A stretch of 64,000 bases of DNA from positions 186,001 to 250,000 of the forward strand of contig CAVYRL010000005.1 of NCBI GenBank assembly GCA_963771025.1, written 5' to 3'. Shown piece after piece: positions 19,949-28,462 of this stretch. This DNA comes from Miltoncostaea sp963771025 (GTDB taxonomy: Bacteria; Actinomycetota; Thermoleophilia; Miltoncostaeales; Miltoncostaeaceae). A program made the position numbers and the translations under genes. How positions within the stretch are numbered: position 1 is the first letter of the stretch; each line of letters begins with the position of its first letter. The notes under the pieces were generated by a model. It was not told where the DNA came from and searched no databases. It saw only the letters and a list, made by a program, of their open reading frames with translations.

Positions 19949-21765
19949 GGCGCTCGCTCATGGGGCTTGCGCTCGTCCTCACGCTCGCGGCCCCCGGGCT
20001 GGGAGATCCCTCGCCCGCGGCCTCGGCCGTGCTCGGCGTGCAGGACGACCGCCTCACGACGGGACCCGTCAGCCAGGTGCCGACCCGAATGGGCCTGCTC
20101 CGCGCCTCCGGGGCGAAGGTGACGCGGCTCGACGTGCTCTGGTCGCTGGTCGCGCCCCACCGGCCGGCGAACCCGGCCGACCCCGACGATCCCGCCTACG
20201 ACTGGGGCCGCACCGACGCGACCCTGCGAGCCATCGCCGCGAGCGGGGTCACGCCGATCGTCGTGGCCTACAGCGCGCCCGGATGGGCGGCGGGCGGGCG
20301 GGGGACTCCTGCCGGGACGGAGGTGAATCCGAACGCCCCCGGGCCGGCGGACTACGGGCGCTTCATGGAGGCGCTCGCGCGCCGCTACTCGGGGTCCCAC
20401 CGACCGGAGCAGGGGGGCGACCCGCTTCCCCGCGTCCGCCACTTCGAGATATGGAATGAGCCGAATCTCGCCGGGTTCCTGTCCCCGCAGGTGTCGGGCG
20501 GGCGGCGGGTCTCGGTGAGCAGGTACGTCGAGATGGCCCGGCGGGCCTACCCGGCGATCAAGCGGGCGAACCCGCGCGCGATCGTCATCGCCGGAGCCGG
20601 AGGACCGCGCAGCTCGACCGACGGGAGGGGCACGGGAGCCCTGGCCTGGGCCCGGGCCGTGGCCAGGAGCGGGGCGCCCTTCGATGCCTACTCGCAGCAC
20701 GTCTATCCGGCGGCGGCGCCGCTCGCGGCGACCCGGGCATTCCCCGCATGGGGCACCCTCCCGGAGCTGTTCGCCGTCCTCGACGCGATACCGGGGCGAC
20801 GCGGGACACCGGTCTACCTGACGGAGGCCGGCTACACGACCGCCGCCACCCCCTTCCGCACGGTGCGCGTCACCCCCGCCCAACAGGCGCTCTACCTGCG
20901 CCAGATCATGGCGTTGCCGGCCGTGCGCTCCGGGCGGGTGCGCGCGGTGATCTGGTTCAACCTCCAGGACAACGTCAACTGGCCGGGGGGCCTGCGCCGC
21001 GACACCGGCCGGCTCAAGCCGAGCCACGCGGTCTTCCGCAGGCTCGCGCGGAGCTCGCGGCTCACACCCGACCTGCGGGTGCGGCCGGCCGTCACGCTGA
21101 GCACGTCGCAGCTGCTGATCAACCAGCGCATATCGCAGGCGGCGGTGCGGCGGCTCAACCTGATCGGGCAACGCCTCGACGCGGGTCTGATCGGCGCGGA
21201 TCTGCGGCCGGGCGGGATGGGACCGCCCGCGTTCGGGCCGGGCATCGGCGTGGCTGTGGCCCCGAGCGGCCTCGCGCCGCCACCGCCGCCACTCACCAGG
21301 CGGCCGCCCGCCGCGCCCGCGCCGGCGCGTCACTCCGGCGCGGCGCGCTCGGTCCGGCTGGTGCGCGGCCAGCTCGTGATCAACCAGCGGATATCGCAGG
21401 CGGCGGTGCGGCGCGCGGCCGGCCTCTCGCGCCGGCTGCGCGGGGGGCTGACCGGAGGAGACCTGCGCGCCGGTGCGATCGACGCGTCACGTCTCGCGGG
21501 GGGCCTCACCATCGTGGCCTCGGGACCCGGTCCCGAATTCGCGCCGACGACGACTCGCGTGGCGCGCGGGCGGGCGGGAGATGCGCGTGACGTGCGCCTG
21601 ACGAGCTCCCAGCTCGCGATCAACCAGCGCATCGCCCAGGCGGGTGTCCGGCAGGCCAACGCGCTCGCGGCCACGCTGGCGGAGGGGCTGGTCGGAGACG
21701 ACTTCCGGCCCGGGACGATCTCCATGGTGAACCTGGACCCGGCCCTGCGCGGTGGATCGGGCTGA
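19945..21765 (+). CDS. Secreted clan-A-like glycoside hydrolase with three C-terminal LINQRI repeats
   Basis: A 606-aa protein with a signal peptide (MRRSLMGLALVLTLAAPG). The catalytic part (about 30-375) looks like a TIM-barrel glycoside hydrolase of the GH5/GH39 type: the acid/base signature EIWNEPNL is near residue 168-175 and a probable nucleophile Glu is in YLTEAGYT (about 292-299). IWFNLQDNVNWPGG near the end of the barrel is also typical. A Pro-rich stretch and three repeats (about 383-436, 470-524, 550-606) follow. The ATG overlaps the preceding stop (ATGA). The polysaccharide target is unknown. Repeats are C-terminal, as in the lysyl oxidase-like protein. Confidence 0.85.
   Translation: MRRSLMGLALVLTLAAPGLGDPSPAASAVLGVQDDRLTTGPVSQVPTRMGLLRASGAKVTRLDVLWSLVAPHRPANPADPDDPAYDWGRTDATLRAIAASGVTPIVVAYSAPGWAAGGRGTPAGTEVNPNAPGPADYGRFMEALARRYSGSHRPEQGGDPLPRVRHFEIWNEPNLAGFLSPQVSGGRRVSVSRYVEMARRAYPAIKRANPRAIVIAGAGGPRSSTDGRGTGALAWARAVARSGAPFDAYSQHVYPAAAPLAATRAFPAWGTLPELFAVLDAIPGRRGTPVYLTEAGYTTAATPFRTVRVTPAQQALYLRQIMALPAVRSGRVRAVIWFNLQDNVNWPGGLRRDTGRLKPSHAVFRRLARSSRLTPDLRVRPAVTLSTSQLLINQRISQAAVRRLNLIGQRLDAGLIGADLRPGGMGPPAFGPGIGVAVAPSGLAPPPPPLTRRPPAAPAPARHSGAARSVRLVRGQLVINQRISQAAVRRAAGLSRRLRGGLTGGDLRAGAIDASRLAGGLTIVASGPGPEFAPTTTRVARGRAGDARDVRLTSSQLAINQRIAQAGVRQANALAATLAEGLVGDDFRPGTISMVNLDPALRGGSG
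21091..21252 (+). repeat. LINQRI protein repeat, copy 5
   Basis: LSTSQLLINQRISQAAVRRL, then AGLIGADLRPGGMGP; first copy in the glycoside hydrolase-like protein. Confidence 0.9.
21352..21516 (+). repeat. LINQRI protein repeat, copy 6
   Basis: LVRGQLVINQRISQAAVRRA, then GGLTGGDLRAGAIDASRL; very close to copy 3 of the lysyl oxidase-like protein. Confidence 0.9.
21592..21762 (+). repeat. LINQRI protein repeat, copy 7
   Basis: LTSSQLAINQRIAQAGVRQA, then EGLVGDDFRPGTISMVNL; it ends at the stop codon like copy 4, whose second half also carries a Phe in the D-F-x-x-G position. Confidence 0.9.
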
Positions 21766-21862
21766 TCCCGGCAGCGGCCTGCCCCCTCCTCAGGGGTCGG
21801 ACTGAAGGCGCCAGCCGACTCCGCTCACGGTGAGCAGGAATCGCGGCGTCGCCGGGCCGCCG

Positions 21863-22531
21863 CTAGCTTCCGGCGGCGAGCAGCGCCACGGCGAGGCAGG
21901 TCAGCAGGGCGCCGTCGGCCAGGCGGGCGCGGCGCAGCAGGATGGGGCGCTCGAGCATCGAGGTCAGCATCCGGCCGCCGGCGCCCGCCAGGCGCGGCGC
22001 CATCGCGATCACCGGGATCGCCCGGCCGAGGCCGAAGGCGACGCCGATCGCCAGGCCGGCGGCGGGCGACCCGAGGGCGATCGCGATGCCGGCCAGTGCC
22101 CAGACGGCGAGCGTCAGGACGAAGGTCGTGAAGCCCAGGCCCAGCAGGAGCCCGTAGAGGGCGCCGACCAGCGGCAGCGGCATCGAGCGCCTCCACGGCT
22201 CGGGCACCTGGCGGCGGATCTGCGGCATCACGCGCACGCCCGCCCACTCGCCCGCCGCCGCCAGCGCGGCGACCGCGGCGGCCACCACCAGGGCGAGCGT
22301 CTCGCCCCGGGTCCGGAGGGCGTCGCCGAGAAGGGAGAGGGTCCCGAACGTGACGACCCCGCCGATCACGGCGCCGGCCGTGAAGGTGAGGCAGGCCATC
22401 CAGGTGGCGCGCCCGCCGCGGCCACCGCCGCCGAGGGTGTCGATCATCGAGAAGCCGCAGGGCGACCAGGCGCCGGTGGCGCCGGCGGCGAGGGCCGTCA
22501 GCACCAACGCCGCGATCAGGAGGTCAGGCAC
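21863..22531 (-). CDS. CcdA/DsbD-like polytopic membrane protein
   Basis: A 222-aa protein with about six hydrophobic segments. Near the first segment is WSPCGFSM, which recalls the SPCG motif of CcdA/DsbD proteins that pass reducing power across the membrane; further Cys lie in MACLTF and LTCLAV. The pairing of two conserved intramembrane Cys cannot be confirmed by eye, so the family call is tentative. GTG start; the first 8 bp overlap the ddl gene end, and it is last in the aminotransferase-ddl operon. The neighbours do not explain a redox role. Confidence 0.55.
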   Translation of the reverse strand: MPDLLIAALVLTALAAGATGAWSPCGFSMIDTLGGGGRGGRATWMACLTFTAGAVIGGVVTFGTLSLLGDALRTRGETLALVVAAAVAALAAAGEWAGVRVMPQIRRQVPEPWRRSMPLPLVGALYGLLLGLGFTTFVLTLAVWALAGIAIALGSPAAGLAIGVAFGLGRAIPVIAMAPRLAGAGGRMLTSMLERPILLRRARLADGALLTCLAVALLAAGS

Positions 22532-23462
22532 CCAGCGCGGCCTCGGCCAGGATCCTCTCGACCACGTCGTCGAAGCCCAGGCCGGCGGCCTCGGCGGCCT
22601 TGGGAAGCAGACTCGTGTCGGTCATGCCCGGGATCGGGTTGATCTCCAGCACCCAGGGCCGCTCGTCGGGGTCGAGGATGATGTCGACCCGGCTGAGGCC
22701 CCGGCAGCCGAGGGCGTGGAAGCAGGCGATCGCGACACGGGCCACCTCCTGCGCCACGGCGTCCGACAGCTGCGCCGGGGCCACGAAGTCGGTGAGGCCG
22801 GGGGTGTACCGGGCCTCGAAGTCGTAGAAGTCGCGCCCCCTGGGGATCGCCTCGACCACCGGCAACGCCCAGGGCTCCGCGGTACCCAGCACGGACACGG
22901 CCAGCTCGCGCCCCGGGACGAAGCGCTCCAGCAGCACCCGGTCGTCGTAGGCCAGCGCGCTCATCAGGGCGCCGGGAACGTCGGCCGGAGTCCGCGCGAC
23001 CGTGATGCCGAGAGCGGATCCCTGCTTGGCGGGCTTGACCACCAGCGGCAGGCCGAGTCGGTCGCGGATCTCCGGGATCGCATCGCCGGCCCCGAGCTCA
23101 CGGAACGCCTCCTGCCGGAAGGCGTAGGCCGGGGGGGTGTCGATGCCGGCGGCCGCGAAGTGGGCCTTGGCGACGACCTTGTCCATCGCCCGCTCGCACG
23201 CCAGCACGCCGGGGCCGGTGTAGGGGATCTCGAGGATCTCGAGGAGCTCCTGCACGGTGCCGTCCTCGCCGCCCTTGCCGTGGAGGGCGATGAACGCCGC
23301 GTCGGGGCGGCCGGAGCGCAGGGTGCGCACCAGGTGCTGGTCGACGTCGATCGCCTCCACCTCGTGCCCCAGGCGGCGCAGCGCGGCCTCGGCATTCGCG
23401 CCCGAGCGCAAGCTCACCTCGCGCTCGAGTGAGCGACCGCCCTTCAGCACCGCGACCTTCAC
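22524..23462 (-). CDS. ddl: D-alanine--D-alanine ligase
   Basis: Joins two D-Ala with ATP to make the dipeptide of peptidoglycan precursors, in the cytoplasm. It is 312 aa, normal length. Visible signatures: GGRSLEREVSLRSG (N-terminal, with the active-site Glu), HGKGGEDGTVQ, the ATP-grasp segment YTGPGVLACERAMDK, and the metal-binding C-terminal ILDPDERPWVLEINPIPGMT. GTG start overlaps the stop of the upstream aminotransferase gene as GTGA. The HGKGGEDG sequence matches a normal Ddl. Confidence 0.96.
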   Translation of the reverse strand: MKVAVLKGGRSLEREVSLRSGANAEAALRRLGHEVEAIDVDQHLVRTLRSGRPDAAFIALHGKGGEDGTVQELLEILEIPYTGPGVLACERAMDKVVAKAHFAAAGIDTPPAYAFRQEAFRELGAGDAIPEIRDRLGLPLVVKPAKQGSALGITVARTPADVPGALMSALAYDDRVLLERFVPGRELAVSVLGTAEPWALPVVEAIPRGRDFYDFEARYTPGLTDFVAPAQLSDAVAQEVARVAIACFHALGCRGLSRVDIILDPDERPWVLEINPIPGMTDTSLLPKAAEAAGLGFDDVVERILAEAALGA

Positions 23463-24805
23463 GCGCCGTCACCGTCCAGACCGCCGAGCATGCGGTGCAG
23501 GTCGGTCATCTCGGCCACCGCGACCCCCAGGCGCCTCACACCCTCGGTGAGCATGGGCTCCGGCACGCCGGAGAAGTTGAGCCTCATCGAGTTGCCGCCG
23601 CGCCCGTCGAGGAACGCCCCGCGCCCCGGCACGAAGGCGACCTCATGCTTGTCCGTCGCCAGCGCGAGGAGGTCGGTGGTGTCGAGGTAGGCCGGGAGGG
23701 TGGCCCACACGAAGAGCCCGCCGCCGGGGCGGCTCCACGTGGCCTCCGGCGGCATCTCCTCCTCAAGCGCGCGAAGCAGGGCGTTGCGGCGGGAGCGGTA
23801 GATCACGTTGAGCTCGGCCACGTAGTCGCGCCAGTCGTAGCGGCGCATGTACTCGATGATGAAGCGCTGCGAGACCGTGGAGGAGCAGAGGTCCGCGGCC
23901 TGCTTGCCCAGGTTCATCTTGCGCAGCACCGGCGCGGGGGCCGCGACCCATCCCACGCGCAGGCCCGGGGAGAGGATCTTGGAGAAGGTGGACAGGTAGA
24001 TGACCCATCCCGAGCCGTTGTCGAGCTCCCAGAGGCTCGGCACGGGCTCGCCCTCGAAGCGGATCTGCCCGTATGGGTTGTCCTCGACGATCAGCAGCTC
24101 GTGCCGGTGCGCGATCTCGATCAGGCGCTCGCGGCGCTCCAGCGACATGGTCACGCCGCCCGGATTCTGGAAGTTGGGGATGGTGTAGAGCAGCTTGGGG
24201 GCGCGTCCCTCGGCCGCCAGGCGCACCATCGCGTCCTCCACCAGGTCCACCCGGAGCCCGTCATCGTCGAGCGGGATGTGCTCGACGCGCGCCTCGTAGG
24301 TGGTGAAGCTCGGCACCGCGCCGGGGTAGGTCGGGCCCTCGGCGAGAATCGTGTCGCCCGGGTTGACGAAGGTGCGGATCGAGAGGTCGATCGCCTGCTG
24401 GCCGCCGCTGGTGACCATGATGTCGTCCACCCCGGCGCGAGCGCCCTCCTGGCCCATGATGTCCGCGATCAGCTCACGCAGCTCCGCGAGGCCCTCGGTG
24501 GGGCCGTACTGGAGCCCGGAGGTCAGGTGGTCGCGCGCGATGACGCCCGCGACGTCGTCGAAGATCGTGCGCTGGAACGACTCGGTGTTGGGGAATCCGC
24601 CCGCGAGCGAGATGATCTCGGGACGCTCCGAGAGCGACATGAGGTCGCGCATGACCGACGACACGATCCCCGAGGCACGGGACGCGAAGCGCGCGTCGTA
24701 CCGGGCGGAATCGCCCGGCGTGATGGCGCTCTCGTACGACCGAGCGCGCGGTTGGGGCGTGCGGGGGGGCGTCGGGTCTCCCACGGGATCCTCCATGACG
24801 ATCAT
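23459..24805 (-). CDS. PLP-dependent aminotransferase, class I/II (2-aminoadipate/LysN-like)
   Basis: A fold-type I aminotransferase of about 448 aa. Visible are SLAGGFPNTESF (about 65-75), YGPTEGLAELRELIA, TSGGQQAIDL, NFQNPGG, VEDNPYG and the PLP-lysine region STFSKILSPGLRVGW. The pattern is that of 2-aminoadipate aminotransferase/MocR-type catalytic domains, without an N-terminal DNA-binding domain. Start: ATG 24805 or ATG 24796; a TACACT box at 24810-24815 suits the latter better. It leads an operon with ddl; a role in amino-acid metabolism is safe, the substrate is not known. Confidence 0.88.
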   Translation of the reverse strand: MIVMEDPVGDPTPPRTPQPRARSYESAITPGDSARYDARFASRASGIVSSVMRDLMSLSERPEIISLAGGFPNTESFQRTIFDDVAGVIARDHLTSGLQYGPTEGLAELRELIADIMGQEGARAGVDDIMVTSGGQQAIDLSIRTFVNPGDTILAEGPTYPGAVPSFTTYEARVEHIPLDDDGLRVDLVEDAMVRLAAEGRAPKLLYTIPNFQNPGGVTMSLERRERLIEIAHRHELLIVEDNPYGQIRFEGEPVPSLWELDNGSGWVIYLSTFSKILSPGLRVGWVAAPAPVLRKMNLGKQAADLCSSTVSQRFIIEYMRRYDWRDYVAELNVIYRSRRNALLRALEEEMPPEATWSRPGGGLFVWATLPAYLDTTDLLALATDKHEVAFVPGRGAFLDGRGGNSMRLNFSGVPEPMLTEGVRRLGVAVAEMTDLHRMLGGLDGDGA

Positions 24806-24850
24806 CGCCAGTGTAGGCCAACGAAGAACGGGGGCCGAGGGGGGCTCTGG

Positions 24851-24856
24851 TACCAT
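24851..24856 (+). promoter_or_regulatory. Leaderless-type -10 box (TACCAT) for gtrA-like gene
   Basis: TANNNT box 8 nt before GTG 24865, with no Shine-Dalgarno sequence. It faces the divergent aminotransferase promoter across about 60 bp. Confidence 0.5.
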
Positions 24857-24864
24857 CGCCCGTC

Positions 24865-25317
24865 GTGCCGACCAGGCCAGTCCCACCCCCGGCGTTGCCC
24901 GAGGCGCGCCTTCTGCGCGTGCCGAGCATTCGCCGTGCGCAAAGGGCCGATTGGCAGCAGCTGATCCGCTTCTGCGTCGTCGGCGCGTCGGGCTATCTGG
25001 TCAACCTCCTCGTGTTCTCGGCGATGGTGCACGCGCTGGGCCTCCACTACGTCGTGGCCGCGATCGGCGCCTTCTGCGTGGCCTGGACCAGCAACTTCGT
25101 CTTCAACAAGTTCTGGACCTTCCAGCAGCACGGCCTGTCGGCGGTCCAGCAGGGCGCGAGATACCTCGCGGTGAGCCTCGTCGCGCTGGGCATGAACCTG
25201 GTCATCCTCGAGGCGCTGGTGCGCGCCGGGCTGGCCGAGGTTCCCGCCCAGGCGATCGCGATCGCGGCTGTCATGCCGGTGAACTTCCTGCTCAACCGCC
25301 GCTGGTCCTTCCGGTAG
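24865..25317 (+). CDS. GtrA-family membrane protein
   Basis: A 150-aa protein with four hydrophobic segments and the GtrA hallmarks LIRFCVVGASGYLVNLLVF at the first helix, FVFNKFWTF in the middle and FLLNRRWSF at the C terminus. GtrA proteins are thought to flip or hold lipid-linked sugars for surface polysaccharide decoration. The next gene starts 6 bp after its stop, so it likely forms one unit with the two GT-C-like genes downstream. Start GTG at 24865. Confidence 0.9.
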   Translation: MPTRPVPPPALPEARLLRVPSIRRAQRADWQQLIRFCVVGASGYLVNLLVFSAMVHALGLHYVVAAIGAFCVAWTSNFVFNKFWTFQQHGLSAVQQGARYLAVSLVALGMNLVILEALVRAGLAEVPAQAIAIAAVMPVNFLLNRRWSFR

Positions 25318-25322
25318 GGCGA

Positions 25323-27185
25323 ATGCGTTTCGGGCGACGAGCCGCCGTCGCCCTGCTGACGGCCGCCGTCATCGGCGCGGCGGGCGCCTCGGGAGCGGCG
25401 GCGGCTCCGGGCCCCGAGAGGGCGGTCAACGAGCCCACCCCGGTCGAGGCCACGGCGGCGGCGGGCGATCTGCTGCGCGCCGTCGCTGACAAGGCCGGCG
25501 AGATCCAGGGAGCGGTGCGAACCCCGGCCCCACCGAGGAAGGCCTCGCTCACCGACGACGAGGTGACCGCGATCGCGAAGACCTCGTCCAAGCTGAACGA
25601 CTGGATCAGGGGACGCAAGATCTCCCGCACGGCCCTCGACTACGACGCGAAGACCGGCCTGCACACGTACTGGGCGGTCAGCACGAACGCGGCGGGCAAG
25701 GAGACCGTCGAGGCCCAGGTCTTCGTGTCGGACGAGAGCGGCCAGATCACCGAGGTCCGCACCGGTCCCCAGGTCGCGTGGATGATGGCGCGCGGTGTCG
25801 ACGGGGCGTTCGGCCGGGCGATCAACCGCCCGGCGATCTGGCTTTCGCTGTGCGCCGTGTTCCTGATCGCCCTGCTGCCGATCATGAAACCGCGCCGCCT
25901 GCTGTCCATCCGCACGCTCGACCTGCTGGTGCTGCTGTCGTTCGGCGTGTCGCTGATCTGGTTCAACCGCGGCGAGATCTTCACCTCGGTTCCCCTCCAG
26001 TACCCGCCGATGATCTACCTGGCGCTGCGGCTCGCGTGGATCGCCGTGTCGCGCGCGCGCACCGCGAGACCGATGCCCGACGGGTTCGAGGAGACGGAGG
26101 CCCGCGACGCCCAGGGCATGCCCGAGCGGGGGCCGCGGCGCCCGACGTTCGGCGGGTCGGCGCCCACATGGGTCCTCGTGACGCTGCTGCTCGCCACGCT
26201 CGCGCTGCGCTTCGGGCTCAACGCCTTCGACTCCAACGTCATCGACGTCGGATACGCCGGCGTGATCGGAGGCGACCGCATCGCCCACGGGGCGACGCCC
26301 TACGGCACGATGCCCGCCGACTGCGGCAGCTGCGACACCTACGGCCCGCTCAATTACATCGCCTACGTGCCGTTCGAGCTCGCCGAGCCCTGGCACGGCA
26401 CCTGGGACTCGCTGCCGGCGGCACATGGGGCCGCGACCCTCTTCGACATCCTCTGCCTGGCCGGCATGTTCGTGCTCGGCTGGCAGATGTCGGGCCTCCG
26501 GCTGGGGATGGGCCTCACGCTCGCCTGGGCCGCGTTCCCCTTCACCGCGTTCGCGCTCGAGACCAACGCCAACGACTCGCTGGTCGCCGCGATGCTCATC
26601 TGGGGTCTCGTCGTCGCGCGACATCCGATCGGCCGCGGGGTCATGCTCGGCCTGGCCCTGGGAACGAAGTTCGCACCCGTCATCCTGCTGCCGCTCTGGA
26701 GCCGCCGGCCCTTCCCGCGCCCCGCGCCGGGCCGCAACCTGCTCCCCTTCGCCGGGGGCCTGGCGATCGCCGCGGTGCTGACCGGGTGGGTGCTCCTGCT
26801 CGATGGCTCCAACGGGCTCCGCGCGTTCTGGTCGCGGACCGTCGGCTACCAACTCGGCCGCGACTCCCCGTTCTCCGTCTGGGGACAGCACCCCGGTCTG
26901 CGGCCGGTGCAGATCGGCCTGATGGTGGTGGTCGGCGTCGCCGCGATCGCCGTGCTCCGCTGGCCGCGACGGCTGGACATGCTGACCATGATCGCCCTCT
27001 CCGGAGCGCTCCTCATCGGGGTCGAGCTGACCGTGACGCACTGGTTCTATCTCTACATCCCGTGGTTCCTGCCCTTCGCCCTGCTGGCGATGGTCCCGGA
27101 CTGGCCGGCGCCGCGACGCCGCCCGCGCGAGGCGGCGGCGCCGGAGCGCGCCCCCGCACCCGAGCCGATGCCGGTGCCCACGTGA
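25323..27185 (+). CDS. Large membrane protein, GT-C glycosyltransferase-like, with N-terminal extracytoplasmic domain
   Basis: A 620-aa protein. A signal-like first segment (FGRRAAVALLTAAVIGAAGAS) is followed by about 120 extracytoplasmic residues and then 10 or more membrane segments. The membrane part holds GYAGVIGGDRIAHGATPYG and DTYGPLNYIAYVPFE, resembling polyprenyl-phosphate-sugar-dependent GT-C transferases (GT87-like). The C terminus is Pro/Ala-rich. It overlaps the next GT87-like gene by 4 bp (GTGA). Together with GtrA this suggests lipid-linked sugar transfer to envelope glycans or proteins; acceptor and donor are unknown. The Cys pair in ADCGSCDTYG is unusual and could form a disulfide. 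Confidence 0.75.
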   Translation: MRFGRRAAVALLTAAVIGAAGASGAAAAPGPERAVNEPTPVEATAAAGDLLRAVADKAGEIQGAVRTPAPPRKASLTDDEVTAIAKTSSKLNDWIRGRKISRTALDYDAKTGLHTYWAVSTNAAGKETVEAQVFVSDESGQITEVRTGPQVAWMMARGVDGAFGRAINRPAIWLSLCAVFLIALLPIMKPRRLLSIRTLDLLVLLSFGVSLIWFNRGEIFTSVPLQYPPMIYLALRLAWIAVSRARTARPMPDGFEETEARDAQGMPERGPRRPTFGGSAPTWVLVTLLLATLALRFGLNAFDSNVIDVGYAGVIGGDRIAHGATPYGTMPADCGSCDTYGPLNYIAYVPFELAEPWHGTWDSLPAAHGAATLFDILCLAGMFVLGWQMSGLRLGMGLTLAWAAFPFTAFALETNANDSLVAAMLIWGLVVARHPIGRGVMLGLALGTKFAPVILLPLWSRRPFPRPAPGRNLLPFAGGLAIAAVLTGWVLLLDGSNGLRAFWSRTVGYQLGRDSPFSVWGQHPGLRPVQIGLMVVVGVAAIAVLRWPRRLDMLTMIALSGALLIGVELTVTHWFYLYIPWFLPFALLAMVPDWPAPRRRPREAAAPERAPAPEPMPVPT

Positions 27186-28462
27186 CCTGGAGCCGCTGGC
27201 TCCCGTGGCTCGCGGTCGGGCTGACGATCGTGATTTGGGCCATCCCCCTGCAGATGGGCGCGTACGCGGACTCGGTGATCACGGACATCCCGACGTATCA
27301 GGCGGCCTACCTGCACATCGCCGACGGACAGATCCCCTACGTCAACTTCAGCCTCGAGTACCCGCCCCTCGCGGCGGCCCTGTTCTGGCTGGCCGGCGCG
27401 CTGCCCGGGCCATACGGGGTCACCTTCTCGATCCTGATGCTCGCCTGCCTGTGCGCGACGGTGCTCGGCGTGATCGCGCTGGCCCGGGCGGTCGGCATGG
27501 ACGTTCGCCGCCAGACCGCGGCCGCCCTGCTGGTGGCCGTCAGCCCCCTGATGATCGGCAACCTGGTCGAGACCCGGTTCGACCTGGCCCTCGCGGCACT
27601 GGTGGTCTGGACCCTCTGGGCCGCGGCGACGGAGCGCTGGAAGCTCGCGTGGGGCCTGCTGGCGGCGGCAACGCTGCTCAAGCTGATCCCGCTCGCGCTG
27701 ATCCCGGTGATGGTGCTGTGGCAGCGCCATAGGGCGAGCGCCCGCTCGGCGTGGGCCGGCCTCGGCGCCAGCCTCGCCGTCGTGGCCGCCGGCATCGCCC
27801 CGTTCTTCGTGATGGCGCCCTCGGGCACCTGGGATCTGGCGCGCTACCACCTGGACCGCCCGCTCCAGCTCGAGGCGACCGGGTCGGCGTACCTGCTGGG
27901 CCTCCACTCGCTGGCGGGAATCCCCGTCACGGTCGAGAGCTCATTCGGCAGCCAGGGCCTCGCGGGATCCGGCCCGTCGGTGATCGCGGGCATTTCCACC
28001 GCCGTGCTGATCGGCCTGCTGATCGCGATCTCGTGGACGCTCTGGGTGGGCCTCCACCGGGCGCGCGCGCCGGGCGACGGGCGCCTGTTCGTGGCGGCCG
28101 CGGCCGCGACCATCGTGTCGCTGCTCGTGTGCGGCAAGGTGCTCTCTCCCCAGTTCATGGTGTGGCTGCTGCCGGTCGGCTTTCTCATCGCGGGGCGGTA
28201 CGGACGCGTCGCGGCCGCGCTGACCGCCGCCGCAATGCTGCTGACGTTCGCCTACTTCCCGCACCAATACTGGGACCTGGTGGCGCTACACGACCTGCCC
28301 ATCGGCATCCTCGTGCTGCGCGACAGCGTGCTGATCGCCCTGCTCGCCGCCTGCTGGCCGCGTCCGAGCATCGCCGGGCGGCCCCTCGGCCGGACGCTGG
28401 GACGCCGCGATTCCGACACCGCGGCGCGCCAGGCGGTGGCCGCCCGCTATCTGGTCGAGTGA
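27182..28462 (+). CDS. GT87-like (DUF2029) polyprenol-phosphate mannosyltransferase-like membrane protein
   Basis: A 426-aa polytopic protein with about ten membrane segments. The first extracytoplasmic loop has DIPTYQAAYLHIADGQIPYVN and FSLEYPPLAAALFW, the YxxYPP-type signature of GT87 mannosyltransferases, with acidic residues suited to catalysis. Later come VETRFDLALAALVVW and LSPQFMVWLLP. The GTG start overlaps the preceding stop. Probably partners with the upstream GT-C-like protein in envelope glycan assembly. Specificity is inferred only from family. Confidence 0.82.
   Translation: MTWSRWLPWLAVGLTIVIWAIPLQMGAYADSVITDIPTYQAAYLHIADGQIPYVNFSLEYPPLAAALFWLAGALPGPYGVTFSILMLACLCATVLGVIALARAVGMDVRRQTAAALLVAVSPLMIGNLVETRFDLALAALVVWTLWAAATERWKLAWGLLAAATLLKLIPLALIPVMVLWQRHRASARSAWAGLGASLAVVAAGIAPFFVMAPSGTWDLARYHLDRPLQLEATGSAYLLGLHSLAGIPVTVESSFGSQGLAGSGPSVIAGISTAVLIGLLIAISWTLWVGLHRARAPGDGRLFVAAAAATIVSLLVCGKVLSPQFMVWLLPVGFLIAGRYGRVAAALTAAAMLLTFAYFPHQYWDLVALHDLPIGILVLRDSVLIALLAACWPRPSIAGRPLGRTLGRRDSDTAARQAVAARYLVE

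Noticed and set aside
21781..21797. Terminator after the glycoside hydrolase
   Set aside because: Only a 5-bp stem (CCCCT/AGGGG) with no T-tract; too weak to list.
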